This document shows, in pieces, positions 53,315-61,896 of a stretch of 64,000 nucleotides of DNA. This DNA comes from Bacteroidetes bacterium UBA5697. Lineage in GTDB: Bacteria; Bacteroidota; Bacteroidia; B-17B0; Aurantibacillaceae. Under the pieces are notes generated by a model. The model searched no databases, was not told the DNA's origin, and saw only the letters and a program-made list of their open reading frames with translations. The number at the start of each line of letters is the position of its first letter. The first letter of the stretch is position 1. The translations under genes and the position numbers were made by a program. The stretch spans positions 1 to 64,000 of the forward strand of contig DIHL01000004.1 of the NCBI GenBank assembly GCA_002420145.1. Reading direction: 5' to 3'.

Positions 53315-54583
53315 TTATCTTAATTTTAATGTTACAATCGTTAGTGCTGCCAACATGATTCCGATGATGAAAAAACGCATCACAATTTTTGATTCATGAA
53401 AGCCTGATTTTTGATAATGATGATGTAAAGGCGCCATTTTAAATAAGCGATTGGCTTTGGCAAACTCTAGTCCGTGCTTTTTCTTTTGGTATTTAAAATA
53501 AAATACCTGCATGATTACTGAAAGATTTTCAATTAAAAACACACCACATAAAATTGGAATTAATAATTCTTTACGAATAGCAATAGCAAATACCGCGATG
53601 ATACCACCTAATGCTAAACTTCCTGTATCACCCATAAACACTTGTGCAGGAAAGGCATTATACCATAAGAAACCAACGCATGCTCCAACAAAGGCAGCCA
53701 TAAATACCACCAACTCACCAGTGTTTGGTATGTACATGATGTTTAAGTAATCAGCAAAAACAGTATTACCACTTACGTATGCTAAAATTCCTAATGTAGT
53801 CCCAATAATGGCACTTGTTCCTGCCGCTAATCCATCAATGCCATCCGTAATGTTGGCGCCGTTGGATACTGCGGTGACAATTAAAATAACGATGGGAATA
53901 AAAATTAACCAACCATATTTTTGAGCTTTATCTCCCATAAAAGATAATACACTCACATAATCAAATTCATTATTTTTTACAAATGGAATGGTTGTTTTAA
54001 TTGTTTTAATTGGAGTAGTGGCATATTTAGGTAAGGCTAAATCTTTTTTTGCACTAATGGCTTCGTCGAATGAATAGGCTGCTTGTTGATTGGCAGTCAT
54101 ACGTTCTTTAATGACTACATCAGGATGAAAATAAAATACGGCACCAACTAATAAACCAATGCCTATTTGTCCAACAACTTTAAATTTTCCTTTTAAACCT
54201 TCTTTGTTTTTCTTAAATACTTTGATGTAATCATCTAGGAAACCAATACAACCAAGCCATACCGTTGAGATTAACATTAAGACGATATATACATTATGAA
54301 TTTTTGCAAATAATAAAGTAGGAATAATAATAGCAGCCAAAATAATTAAGCCTCCCATGGTTGGGGTTCCTGCTTTTTCATTTTGTCCCTCTAAGCCTAA
54401 TTCTCTGATAGTTTCACCAATTTGTTTTTTACGGATATAATTAATAATACGTTTACCAAAAACCATGGAGATAATCAAGGAAGATAATAATGCTAAAGCA
54501 GCCCTGAAAGAGATGTACTGAAACACTCCTGCTCCAGGAAAGTTAAAGTGTTGATCTAGGTAGTGGAATAAATAGTAAAACAT
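53315..54583 (-). CDS. mraY: MraY, phospho-MurNAc-pentapeptide translocase
   Basis: 422 residues, about ten membrane helices. Joins UDP-MurNAc-pentapeptide to undecaprenyl phosphate, giving lipid I. Seen: GTPTMGGLIIL, FLDDYIKVFKKNKEGL, NGANITDGIDGLAAGTS, MGDTGSLALGG, and APLHHHYQKSG. It is longer than E. coli MraY (360) because of an extra-membrane insert of about 60 residues (about 170-235) that is common in Bacteroidota. It starts one base after the murE stop. Confidence 0.98.
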   Translation of the reverse strand: MFYYLFHYLDQHFNFPGAGVFQYISFRAALALLSSLIISMVFGKRIINYIRKKQIGETIRELGLEGQNEKAGTPTMGGLIILAAIIIPTLLFAKIHNVYIVLMLISTVWLGCIGFLDDYIKVFKKNKEGLKGKFKVVGQIGIGLLVGAVFYFHPDVVIKERMTANQQAAYSFDEAISAKKDLALPKYATTPIKTIKTTIPFVKNNEFDYVSVLSFMGDKAQKYGWLIFIPIVILIVTAVSNGANITDGIDGLAAGTSAIIGTTLGILAYVSGNTVFADYLNIMYIPNTGELVVFMAAFVGACVGFLWYNAFPAQVFMGDTGSLALGGIIAVFAIAIRKELLIPILCGVFLIENLSVIMQVFYFKYQKKKHGLEFAKANRLFKMAPLHHHYQKSGFHESKIVMRFFIIGIMLAALTIVTLKLR

Positions 54584-54584
54584 A

Positions 54585-56054
54585 TTATATATCTAGTGTT
54601 TTAAAGTTTTCTTTTACAATTTCAAAATCATCAAATGGGTGTTTCACGCCACTTATCTCTTGGTATTTTTCGTGACCTTTTCCTGCTATTAAAATGATGT
54701 CTCCTTCTTTAGCAAATGCCACCGCTGTTTTGATCGCTTCTTTTCTATCGCTAATGCGTAATGTTTTTTTCATTTCCGCAGGACTAATACCTGCTTGCAT
54801 TTGATTTAAAATATCTTCAGGGTTTTCGCTGCGAGGATTGTCGCTTGTTAAAATCACTTTATTGCTATACTCACACGCAATTTGCGCCATGATGGGGCGT
54901 TTAGCCGCATCTCTATCCCCACCACAACCAACTAGTGTAATCACCTGTTCGTTTCCTGTTCTAATATCTTTAATAGTCTCTAAAACATTTTTTAAAGCAT
55001 CAGGTGTGTGAGCATAATCTATAATTGCAACGATGCCATTTTTAGATTTGATGTATTGAAAACGACCTTCAACGGAATTTAAATTGCTAAGCGTAGTTAA
55101 TACTTGAACTTTATCTTGTTTTAATAATAAAGCAATAGCGTAAACAACCAATACGTTATAAGCATTAAATGAACCAATTAATTTTACCCAAACATCTTGG
55201 TTATCAATATTCAATAATAAACCGTTCAAATGATTTTCAATCACACGACATTTAAAGTCTGCAATTGACTTTAAACCATAAGAATATTTTTTAGCTTTAG
55301 TGTTTTGTAACATTACTAAGCCATTTCTATCATCTTTATTAGTTAAAGCAAAAGCATCGTCTTGTAAGTTATCGAAAAACATTTTTTTAGCTTTGATATA
55401 TTCTTCAAATGTTTTATGATAGTCTAAATGATCGTGTGTGATATTTGAAAATGCGGCACCAGTAAATTTCAATCCAGTAATACGATGTTGTACTATAGCA
55501 TGAGAACTAACTTCCATAAAAGCATACTGACAACCAGCTTCTACCATTTTAGCTAACAATTCATTTAACGCTAGCGCATCTGGAGTTGTATGAGTAGAAG
55601 GAATAACAGTGGTATTGATTTTATTTTCTACTGTAGACAATAAACCAACATTGTATCCTAAACCTCTAAATAAATTAAATAATAAAGTAACAGTTGTTGT
55701 TTTGCCATTTGTTCCAGTAATACCAACTAACTTTAATTTCTCCGATGGGTTATCGTAAAAATGACAAGCAATATAACCTAACGAAGCTGACGAATCTAAT
55801 ACCTTTACATAAGTAATATTTTCATTTAATGTTTCAGGTAAATCTTCACAAACAACTGCAACGGCGCCATTTTCAATAGCTACTTCTATATAATGATGCC
55901 CGTCAGAAGCTGTACCTCTCGTAGCAATAAATAAAGAATCTTTTTTTACTTTACGAGAATCAAATGTTACCGACGAGATAGCCACATTAGTAGAACCAAT
56001 GATTTCTTCTAATCGTGTTTTATATAATATGTCGCTTAATAATTTCAATTTCAC
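54585..56054 (-). CDS. murE: UDP-MurNAc-tripeptide synthetase (meso-diaminopimelate adding)
   Basis: 489 residues. ATP loop GITGTNGKTTTVTLLF, MEVSSHAIVQHRITG, SNITHDHLDYH, IDYAHTPDAL, and near residue 405 the DNPRSENP motif whose arginine selects meso-diaminopimelate over lysine. So the cell wall is of the DAP type. The start must be GTG (56054): an in-frame stop lies five codons upstream with no ATG between. Confidence 0.98.
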   Translation of the reverse strand: MKLKLLSDILYKTRLEEIIGSTNVAISSVTFDSRKVKKDSLFIATRGTASDGHHYIEVAIENGAVAVVCEDLPETLNENITYVKVLDSSASLGYIACHFYDNPSEKLKLVGITGTNGKTTTVTLLFNLFRGLGYNVGLLSTVENKINTTVIPSTHTTPDALALNELLAKMVEAGCQYAFMEVSSHAIVQHRITGLKFTGAAFSNITHDHLDYHKTFEEYIKAKKMFFDNLQDDAFALTNKDDRNGLVMLQNTKAKKYSYGLKSIADFKCRVIENHLNGLLLNIDNQDVWVKLIGSFNAYNVLVVYAIALLLKQDKVQVLTTLSNLNSVEGRFQYIKSKNGIVAIIDYAHTPDALKNVLETIKDIRTGNEQVITLVGCGGDRDAAKRPIMAQIACEYSNKVILTSDNPRSENPEDILNQMQAGISPAEMKKTLRISDRKEAIKTAVAFAKEGDIILIAGKGHEKYQEISGVKHPFDDFEIVKENFKTLDI

Positions 56055-56055
56055 T

Positions 56056-58203
56056 TTAACTAAGTATCAATGTTATTTTATCTCCTTTATTAAATTTTTG
56101 TCCAGCTTCAATCGATTGTTTTTTTACTGAACCTATTCCGTATAGCTTTACATGAAAGCCTGAATTCTCTAGTAAAAACAAAGCATCTTTTGCTGACAAA
56201 CCATTTAAGTTGGGAACAATTCCTTTTTTTAACTGACTTTCTAAATTGCTTGCTTGTAATGAAATACGCGTGGAGTCAGAAGGATTTCTTGATACATAGC
56301 CATCATCGGTTGTATTTGATTTAATAGGTAATTTTAAAGCTTTGGAAGCAATGACTATTTCATTATTTTTTGATTTAATACTTCCTGGAGCTTTGGTTAA
56401 TAAATTTTGTTTGTTATTAATAGGCTCTAAAAAATCTAAACTACTTGAATACACTTTTTCTGCAATTTCTTTAAATACTGGCCCTGCTACTAAACCACCG
56501 TAGTAAATACCATTACTTGGAGAATTAATAATGACGATACATGTGTACAATGGTTTGTCTGCTGGAAAATATCCTACGAAAGAGGCTTGATAATTTCTGT
56601 CGCCAACATCACCGTATGCTGTTTTTCCACTTCCCCTTTTTGCACCAACTCTCGCAATTTGCGCAGTACCAGTTTTTCCTCCTACTTTAAAGGCTGTAAT
56701 ATTTAAGCCTTTGCCACTTCCATTTTCTACTACACCCTCCAGCATTTCTTTTGCCTTTTTGATAGTAGAAGGTTTTACAATTTGTTCAGCAATCACTTCG
56801 GTACTAAATGTTTTAACCGTTAGTCCGTTGCGTTTAATTTCTCTCTCAAAGCGAGGCTTCACCATTTTACCATCATTAGCAATCGCATTATACAGTGTTA
56901 GTGTTTGTAATGGAGTAATTAAACTTTCATAACCATAACTAATTTGTGGAAGAGATAAGCCTGACCAATCTTTACTTTTTGTTTCTTTAATCAATGGATT
57001 AGCTTCTCCTGGAATTGCTAAACCTAGTTTTTGATTTAAATGAAACGATTTTAATTTATCTATGTATTGTTGAGGGTTTTTTGAATAATATTTTACAATA
57101 GTCTTAGCTGCCGCTACGTTAGAGGATACTTCAAAAGCACGCTTTAAAGTTAACACGGGCGATTCAGGTGTGTGAGAATCTTTGATAGTTTTGTTATAGT
57201 AAGTTACTTCGCCATTACCAACTTGAATTTTTTCATCTAAACTTAAATTGTAATCATCCATCACGGCTAGGTATGATGCTAACTTAAAAGTTGAACCAGG
57301 TTCGGTTGCATAACCAATGGCATAATTTAAACTTTCAGAGTAAGAGCTAGAATCTTTTCCATCACGTGTTAAATTAGCGATGGCTTTTATTTCGCCTGTT
57401 TTTACTTCCATTAAAATAGCACAACCGTGAGATGCTTTATTTTTAATTAAAGTATTCATTAAAGCATTTTCAGCTACATCTTGAATATTGATATCAATCG
57501 TTGTATATAAATCGCTACCATCTTTTGGTTCAACTTCGTTTTCATCATTAATAGGGCGCCAAACATCACCTGCAATTTTTTGCATCAAACGTTGTCCGCT
57601 AATACCTTTTAATAAGGTATCATAAGCACCTTCTAAACCAACAGGTTTCACTCCGTCACGAGCCATACCGATTGTACGAGCTGCTAACATTTTAAATGGA
57701 CGTTCGCGTTTGTTGGTTTGAAGTGTTGCTAAACCACCACGTTTTCCTTTTTTGAAAATGGGAAACGTTTTTAGTATTTGTAAATCTTTGTATGGTACAT
57801 TGCGTTTTAAAACCACATAACGGTCGCCACTTTTACGCGCCTTACGTAATAGTTTAATATATTGTTTAGCAGATTTATCTTTAAATAAATCAGCAATCAT
57901 AGTTCCTAAGGAGTCTACTTTTGCTTCAAATAATTTTTTATCAATAGACGGAGCATTTATATCTACAGCTACTTCATAGTAGGGTAGGGAAGTAGCTAAC
58001 AAGTTTCCATTGATGTCAAAAATGTTACCACGCACGGCTTGAATTTCGTGAACTTGAGTATTGAAAGCTTCTGCTTTAGCTTTCCATTCAGCACCTTCTT
58101 TAAATTGGATGATGCACATTTTATAAAAAATGGATAAAGCGAACACACATAAAAATATGTACACTAAATACGTTCTAGATAATATGTCTTTTTTGTTTTC
58201 CAA
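56056..58203 (-). CDS. ftsI: FtsI/PBP3-type transpeptidase with C-terminal PASTA domain
   Basis: 715 residues. One membrane helix (about 12-30), a dimerisation domain with RGNIFDINGNLLATSLPYYEV, and the transpeptidase domain with all three motifs: STFK (S near 304), SSN and KTGTAQ. The last 60 residues form one PASTA domain (VPNLNGLSAKDALFLLENSGFHVK). It crosslinks septal peptidoglycan with FtsW. The start must be TTG at 58203, since TAA immediately precedes it in frame and the next methionine is past the membrane helix start. Confidence 0.97.
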   Translation of the reverse strand: MENKKDILSRTYLVYIFLCVFALSIFYKMCIIQFKEGAEWKAKAEAFNTQVHEIQAVRGNIFDINGNLLATSLPYYEVAVDINAPSIDKKLFEAKVDSLGTMIADLFKDKSAKQYIKLLRKARKSGDRYVVLKRNVPYKDLQILKTFPIFKKGKRGGLATLQTNKRERPFKMLAARTIGMARDGVKPVGLEGAYDTLLKGISGQRLMQKIAGDVWRPINDENEVEPKDGSDLYTTIDINIQDVAENALMNTLIKNKASHGCAILMEVKTGEIKAIANLTRDGKDSSSYSESLNYAIGYATEPGSTFKLASYLAVMDDYNLSLDEKIQVGNGEVTYYNKTIKDSHTPESPVLTLKRAFEVSSNVAAAKTIVKYYSKNPQQYIDKLKSFHLNQKLGLAIPGEANPLIKETKSKDWSGLSLPQISYGYESLITPLQTLTLYNAIANDGKMVKPRFEREIKRNGLTVKTFSTEVIAEQIVKPSTIKKAKEMLEGVVENGSGKGLNITAFKVGGKTGTAQIARVGAKRGSGKTAYGDVGDRNYQASFVGYFPADKPLYTCIVIINSPSNGIYYGGLVAGPVFKEIAEKVYSSSLDFLEPINNKQNLLTKAPGSIKSKNNEIVIASKALKLPIKSNTTDDGYVSRNPSDSTRISLQASNLESQLKKGIVPNLNGLSAKDALFLLENSGFHVKLYGIGSVKKQSIEAGQKFNKGDKITLILS

Positions 58204-58206
58204 TTA

Positions 58207-58276
58207 TATTTTGTTGTTTATTGTTAGAGTTAAGTTATTTGATATGTGATTCTCAAAAAACTAATAACCAACAACT
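58207..58276 (-). repeat. AACAAC-type repeat before ftsI
   Basis: In gene direction it starts GTTGTTGGTTATTAG and later has ATCAAATAAC and TCTAACAATAAACAACAAA just before the start codon. The 14-base word AATAACCAACAACT (58263-58276, plus strand) recurs exactly at 61373-61386 before ispF. The ends overlap the ftsL stop region. Confidence 0.4.
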
Positions 58277-58718
58277 ATTTTCTTTTAATACTATCCATTT
58301 CTATTTTCATAGGAGCAACCACAGGTTCTTTTAACCCTAATGGAGCCACCGCTTTTGCAACTTCACTTTGTTTACTCACAAACATTAAATCAGATTTTGA
58401 TGAAATGTATTCTGTGTGCAATTCTTTAATTTGGTTACTTACTTTATTTACTTCTCTAATTTTATCATCGGCATAGTACCCGTTGGCGATGTATAAAATG
58501 GCAATAAGTCCTAAGAACAAAACAAATGGAATGTGTTGTACCGCTCTGTCATCGCTTAAAAACGAACCGCCAAAAATTTTCGATAATCCTTTAGCTAACA
58601 CACCTTTTTTTCCAGGTTTAGAGGGCTTCGAAACAACTTGTGGTTCTTCTTGTTCCACTAGTTCTTCTAATTCTTCTAGTTCCTCTTCTTTTGGTATGTT
58701 TCTAAATTTGTTTGCCAC
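58275..58718 (-). CDS. FtsL-like division protein
   Basis: 147 residues. An acidic N-terminal cytoplasmic tail (residues 5-26, E/L-rich) is followed by a K/G-rich stretch and one membrane helix (about 68-88, IPFVLFLGLIAILYIANGYY). The periplasmic part is a short coiled coil (IREVNKVSNQIKELHTEYISSKSDLMFV). This is the shape and position of the Bacteroidota FtsL-like protein, between rsmH and ftsI. It would bridge FtsQ and FtsI/FtsW. The start must be GTG at 58718, because TAA lies two codons upstream. Confidence 0.88.
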   Translation of the reverse strand: MANKFRNIPKEEELEELEELVEQEEPQVVSKPSKPGKKGVLAKGLSKIFGGSFLSDDRAVQHIPFVLFLGLIAILYIANGYYADDKIREVNKVSNQIKELHTEYISSKSDLMFVSKQSEVAKAVAPLGLKEPVVAPMKIEMDSIKRK

Positions 58719-58739
58719 TTTTTATTTTTTGTTATTCGT

Positions 58740-58795
58740 TATTTGAGATTTGTTGTTGGAAATTTTTTCAAACAACTCCTTTCAAACAACTAAAA
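58740..58795 (-). repeat. AACAAC-type repeat before ftsL
   Basis: The gap between rsmH and ftsL repeats AGTTGTTTGAAA twice and has TTCCAACAAC and CAAATAAC in gene direction, words shared with the gaps before ftsI, ftsW and ispF. Confidence 0.4.
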
Positions 58796-58796
58796 A

Positions 58797-59720
58797 CTAC
58801 AGTTTCACTGCTATTCTTAATTTTGCACTTCTTGCTCTCGAATTTTTTTCTATTTCTTCAGCATCTGGCACAATTGGTTTTGATGTTAAAGACTTAAAAT
58901 ATTTCGTGATTTTTCCAAACACTAAATCTTTCTCTTCTATTCCCTCTATGTTTCCTGATCTGATTAAATTCTTTACCAACCTGTCTTCTAAGCTATGATA
59001 GCTCATCACTACTAATCGTGCATTTGGTTTTAAAAGATTAACGCATTGTGTTAAGCATTCTTTTAAAGCTTCCATTTCTTGGTTTACTTCAATACGAATA
59101 GCTTGATACACTTTTGCTAAATATTTTCCTTCTTCAAATTTTGGAGTGCAAGGCTTAATTACTTCTTTAAACTGAGCAGTTGTTTCAATGCTGCCGTTTG
59201 TTCTAGCTTCAAAAATGAGGTTGGCAAGTCTGAAAGCGTTATCTACTTCTCCATACTCTCTAAACATGGCTGTTAGTTTTTTTACATCGTAAGTATTTAA
59301 TACCTTCTTAGCAGTTAAATCAGATTTCTGATTCATACGCATGTCTAAGTCAGCATCAAAACGAGTAGAGAAACCGCGTTCACCTTTATCAAACTGGTGT
59401 GATGAAACTCCCAAGTCTCCTAATATTCCATCCACCTGAGCAACTCCGTATAGCTTCAAATAATTTGAAATATATCTGAAATTGTGTGGAATAAAAGTTA
59501 AACGTTTATCGTCTGGAATATTTGCTTTAGCATCTTCATCTTGGTCAAACGAAAATAATTTGCCTTTCTCAGACAGATGTTTTAAAATTTCTTTCGAATG
59601 TCCGCCACCACCAAAAGTTAAATCCACATATACGCCGTCAGGGTTTATGTCAAGGCCATCTATGCAAGGTTGTAAAAGAACGGGGATGTGATAAGGAAGA
59701 TTATTCATCGTCTCCATCAT
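58797..59720 (-). CDS. rsmH: 16S rRNA m4C1402 methyltransferase
   Basis: 307 residues. Seen: HIPVLLQPCIDGL, VDLTFGGGGHSKEIL (SAM-binding), GILGDLGVSSHQFD, ERGFSTRFDADLDMRMN, YHSLEDRLVKNLI, and a basic tail ending NSRARSAKLRIAVKL. Methylates N4 of C1402 in the ribosomal decoding centre; almost always second in dcw clusters. Its start overlaps the mraZ end by 20 bases from the ATG at 59720; an ATG at 59708 (MNNLPYHIP) would give an 8-base overlap. Confidence 0.97.
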   Translation of the reverse strand: MMETMNNLPYHIPVLLQPCIDGLDINPDGVYVDLTFGGGGHSKEILKHLSEKGKLFSFDQDEDAKANIPDDKRLTFIPHNFRYISNYLKLYGVAQVDGILGDLGVSSHQFDKGERGFSTRFDADLDMRMNQKSDLTAKKVLNTYDVKKLTAMFREYGEVDNAFRLANLIFEARTNGSIETTAQFKEVIKPCTPKFEEGKYLAKVYQAIRIEVNQEMEALKECLTQCVNLLKPNARLVVMSYHSLEDRLVKNLIRSGNIEGIEEKDLVFGKITKYFKSLTSKPIVPDAEEIEKNSRARSAKLRIAVKL

Positions 59721-60171
59721 TAAAGTTTAAGTTTCCTAAAACGTCTTCAGCTAATTTTTCAATATCCACATCTTGAGATAAGAATTGATCATATAATGTT
59801 TTATCCCAAATCTCAATCACATTATTACTACCTAAAACTTTAATATCTGTGGCAATGCTAGCATACTCTACCAATGGCTTTGGTAACAATACACGTCCAG
59901 TATTATCTGCATCGGCCGCTGTTGCTCCACCAGTAAATTTTCTAACAAATACGTCGTTTGCTTTTATCAAACGATTCAACTTGCTTAATTTTTTATTCAA
60001 CTTATTCCATTCGTTAATTGGATAAAGCACTAAACATTTTTGATGAAGATTTCGATTGATAACAAACCCTTTATCAAACACCTCTTCCAACTGCTTCCTG
60101 AGGTTAACAGGAAACATGAAACGCCCTTTCGCATCTACTTTACAATCAAATTCTCCTATAAGGCTCGTCAT
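59701..60171 (-). CDS. mraZ: MraZ, dcw operon transcription regulator
   Basis: 156 residues from the ATG at 60171, giving the canonical start MTSLIGEFDCKVDAKGRF. A longer frame opens at a TTG at 60198 and is not needed. Two AbrB-like (SpoVT/MraZ) halves are visible: DAKGRFMFPVNLRKQL and DNTGRVLLPKPLVEYA, the second with the repeated DxxGR motif. MraZ forms ring oligomers and binds tandem boxes upstream of its own gene; four such boxes lie at 60216-60252. It is the first gene of the dcw operon and likely its repressor. Confidence 0.97.
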   Translation of the reverse strand: MTSLIGEFDCKVDAKGRFMFPVNLRKQLEEVFDKGFVINRNLHQKCLVLYPINEWNKLNKKLSKLNRLIKANDVFVRKFTGGATAADADNTGRVLLPKPLVEYASIATDIKVLGSNNVIEIWDKTLYDQFLSQDVDIEKLAEDVLGNLNFNDGDDE

Positions 60172-60215
60172 CAGTGGGTTTGGTTTGAATCGAGTCAAAA
60201 ATAATTAAAATTTTA

Positions 60216-60252
60216 CCACTTTCTACCACTTTTGCCCATTTTTTACCACTTT
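60216..60252 (-). promoter_or_regulatory. MraZ operator: four boxes at a 10-base period
   Basis: On the plus strand CCACTTT occurs at 60216, 60226 and 60246, with a weaker CCATTTT at 60236. In mraZ direction these are AAAGTGG boxes, followed by TA or similar. Spacing is exactly 10 bases, one helical turn. AAAGTG-type and TGGG-type direct repeats are the known MraZ sites in mollicutes and in E. coli. They lie 45-81 bases before the mraZ ATG. Confidence 0.85.
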
Positions 60253-60399
60253 TGTTGATAAATTGAAAATTGTTAATAGTTACGAAGCGAAATAATTAGT
60301 ATCGCTTTTAGCTTAAAAAAAATATATTTCATTGATTTTGTTATGCTTTTGAGGGATTAGTTCAGATTGAATTATTTCAAAAAAGATGATTTTGGATAG

Positions 60400-60428
60400 T
60401 TGAGATATTAACAATTATTTTACCTTTG
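60400..60428 (+). promoter_or_regulatory. Promoter of the acyltransferase gene
   Basis: TTG (60400-60402), 18 bases, then TACCTTTG (60421-60428), a full match to the Bacteroidota consensus TTG-N17-23-TAnnTTTG. The ATG is only 12 bases after the -7 box, so the mRNA leader is very short. Confidence 0.65.
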
Positions 60429-60439
60429 TGACCCTTGCT

Positions 60440-61294
60440 ATGGAAAACAAAAAATTTATAGATGTTGAGAAAGTTTTAAGAGAAAAAGCTTATAAACTTT
60501 ACAGGTGGCTTCCTCGTTTTGCCATAAATTGGTTAAAAAAGAAATTACATGAGGATGATATTAATGCTGCGATGTTGGCATTGAAAGATGACAAAGGATT
60601 AGACTTCAATAAAAAAGCGTTAGATAGATTAGGTGCTAAAGTTGAATCCATGAACCATGAATTAGTTCCAAAAACAGGTTCTGTTGTTATTGTTTCTAAT
60701 CACCCACTAGGTGGTTTAGATGGTATGGCTTTAATAAAAGCAGTTGGAGACGTTAGACCAGATGTTCATTTTTTAGTAAATGATGTTTTGAAAAAAATTG
60801 AGAATTACGGAGATATTTATGTAGCGGTTAATAAACTAGGAGCTACTTCGGCTAAACATTTACGTGTGATGGAGGAAGTTTTTAGAAAAGAATCTGCTTT
60901 ATTATTATTCCCAGCGGGCTTAGTTTCCCGCAAACAAGAAGGTGTTGTAAGAGATTTAACATGGAAGAAAAGTTTTGTGACTCAAGCCATTGATCATAAA
61001 CGAATGATACAGCCAGTTTTTATTGAAGGAGAAAATTCAAAATTCTTTTACAATTTTGCCAATTTTAGAAAGAAGATTGGGATTAAGGTGAATATTGAAA
61101 TGTTGTTTTTGCCTGATGAAATGTTTAAGGCCAGAAAAGAAACCATTAAAATTCATTTTAGTAAACCATTTGATTCAGCTATTTTAGATGATAGCAAAAC
61201 TCATAAACAATGGTCGGATTTAGTATATAAGTATATTTACTCTCCTGAATTTAGAAAAGGAATTCCTTTTGAAGAGTTTATGAAAGGAAAATAA
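60440..61294 (+). CDS. Lysophospholipid acyltransferase-family protein
   Basis: 284 residues from the ATG at 60440. A GTG at 60428 in the same frame lies on the promoter -7 box and is rejected. The active-site motif is VSNHPLGGLDGMAL, with five residues between H and D as in the hemolysin-type branch of the PlsC superfamily, where HX4D is standard. Further seen: LLLFPAGLVSRKQ and a late IQPVFIEGENSKFF. No membrane helix or signal. The substrate (ornithine lipid, glycine lipid or lysophospholipid) cannot be told from sequence. It may share a transcript with ispF downstream. Confidence 0.85.
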   Translation: MENKKFIDVEKVLREKAYKLYRWLPRFAINWLKKKLHEDDINAAMLALKDDKGLDFNKKALDRLGAKVESMNHELVPKTGSVVIVSNHPLGGLDGMALIKAVGDVRPDVHFLVNDVLKKIENYGDIYVAVNKLGATSAKHLRVMEEVFRKESALLLFPAGLVSRKQEGVVRDLTWKKSFVTQAIDHKRMIQPVFIEGENSKFFYNFANFRKKIGIKVNIEMLFLPDEMFKARKETIKIHFSKPFDSAILDDSKTHKQWSDLVYKYIYSPEFRKGIPFEEFMKGK

Positions 61295-61316
61295 AAGTTA
61301 CTGAGATTTGTTTTTT

Positions 61317-61398
61317 GTTGTTGGAAACAAAGTGTCAAATAACTTGTTATTAATAGAAGTAGTAGCACATCAAATAACCAACAACTCATTTCAAATAA
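61317..61398 (+). repeat. AACAAC-type inverted repeat before ispF
   Basis: GTTGTTGG (61317-61324) is inverted by CCAACAAC (61378-61385). CAAATAAC occurs three times in the gap. A 14-base word is shared exactly with the gap before ftsI. Confidence 0.5.
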
Positions 61399-61407
61399 CA
61401 AAATACA

Positions 61408-61890
61408 ATGGTAAATATAAGAGTAGGTTTTGGGTATGATGTTCATCCTTTGGGAGAAGGAAGAGAATTGTGGTTAGGCGGTATTAAACTAGAATTTGAT
61501 AAAGGTTGTGTGGGACACAGTGATGCTGATGTTTTATTGCATGCTATCTGTGATGCACTTTTAGGTGCAGCTAATTTACGTGATATTGGGTTTCATTTTC
61601 CAAACACGAATCCAAAGTATAAAGGAGCTGATAGTAAATTATTGTTAAAAGAAGTCGTTGAATTATTAGATAAAAATGGTTTTGGCATAGGAAATGTAGA
61701 TGCTACTTTGAGTTTAGAAGCACCAAAAGTCAATCCACATATTACCGATATGCAAAATGTTTTAGCTCCAATAATGAATATCACTCCAAATGATGTTTCT
61801 ATTAAAGCAACAACAAACGAACGATTAGGATATGTTGGTAGAGAAGAAGGTGTGAACGCTTATGCAGTGGCCTTAATCTATAAAAAATAA
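61408..61890 (+). CDS. ispF: 2-C-methyl-D-erythritol 2,4-cyclodiphosphate synthase
   Basis: 160 residues. Fifth enzyme of the MEP isoprenoid pathway; makes the cyclic diphosphate from CDP-ME 2-phosphate. Zinc ligands D11 and H13 in FGYDVHPLGEG, the GHSDADVLLHAICDALLGAA motif with the third ligand histidine, IGFHFPNTNPKYKGADS, and the C-terminal KATTNERLGYVGREEGVNAYAV are all present. Full length. It shows that isoprenoids come from the MEP route, which feeds undecaprenyl phosphate for the wall enzymes encoded nearby. Confidence 0.98.
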   Translation: MVNIRVGFGYDVHPLGEGRELWLGGIKLEFDKGCVGHSDADVLLHAICDALLGAANLRDIGFHFPNTNPKYKGADSKLLLKEVVELLDKNGFGIGNVDATLSLEAPKVNPHITDMQNVLAPIMNITPNDVSIKATTNERLGYVGREEGVNAYAVALIYKK

Positions 61891-61896
61891 AAAATC

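Noticed and set aside
60172..60198. Longer MraZ start at TTG 60198
   Set aside because: The ATG at 60171 gives the canonical MraZ N-terminus.
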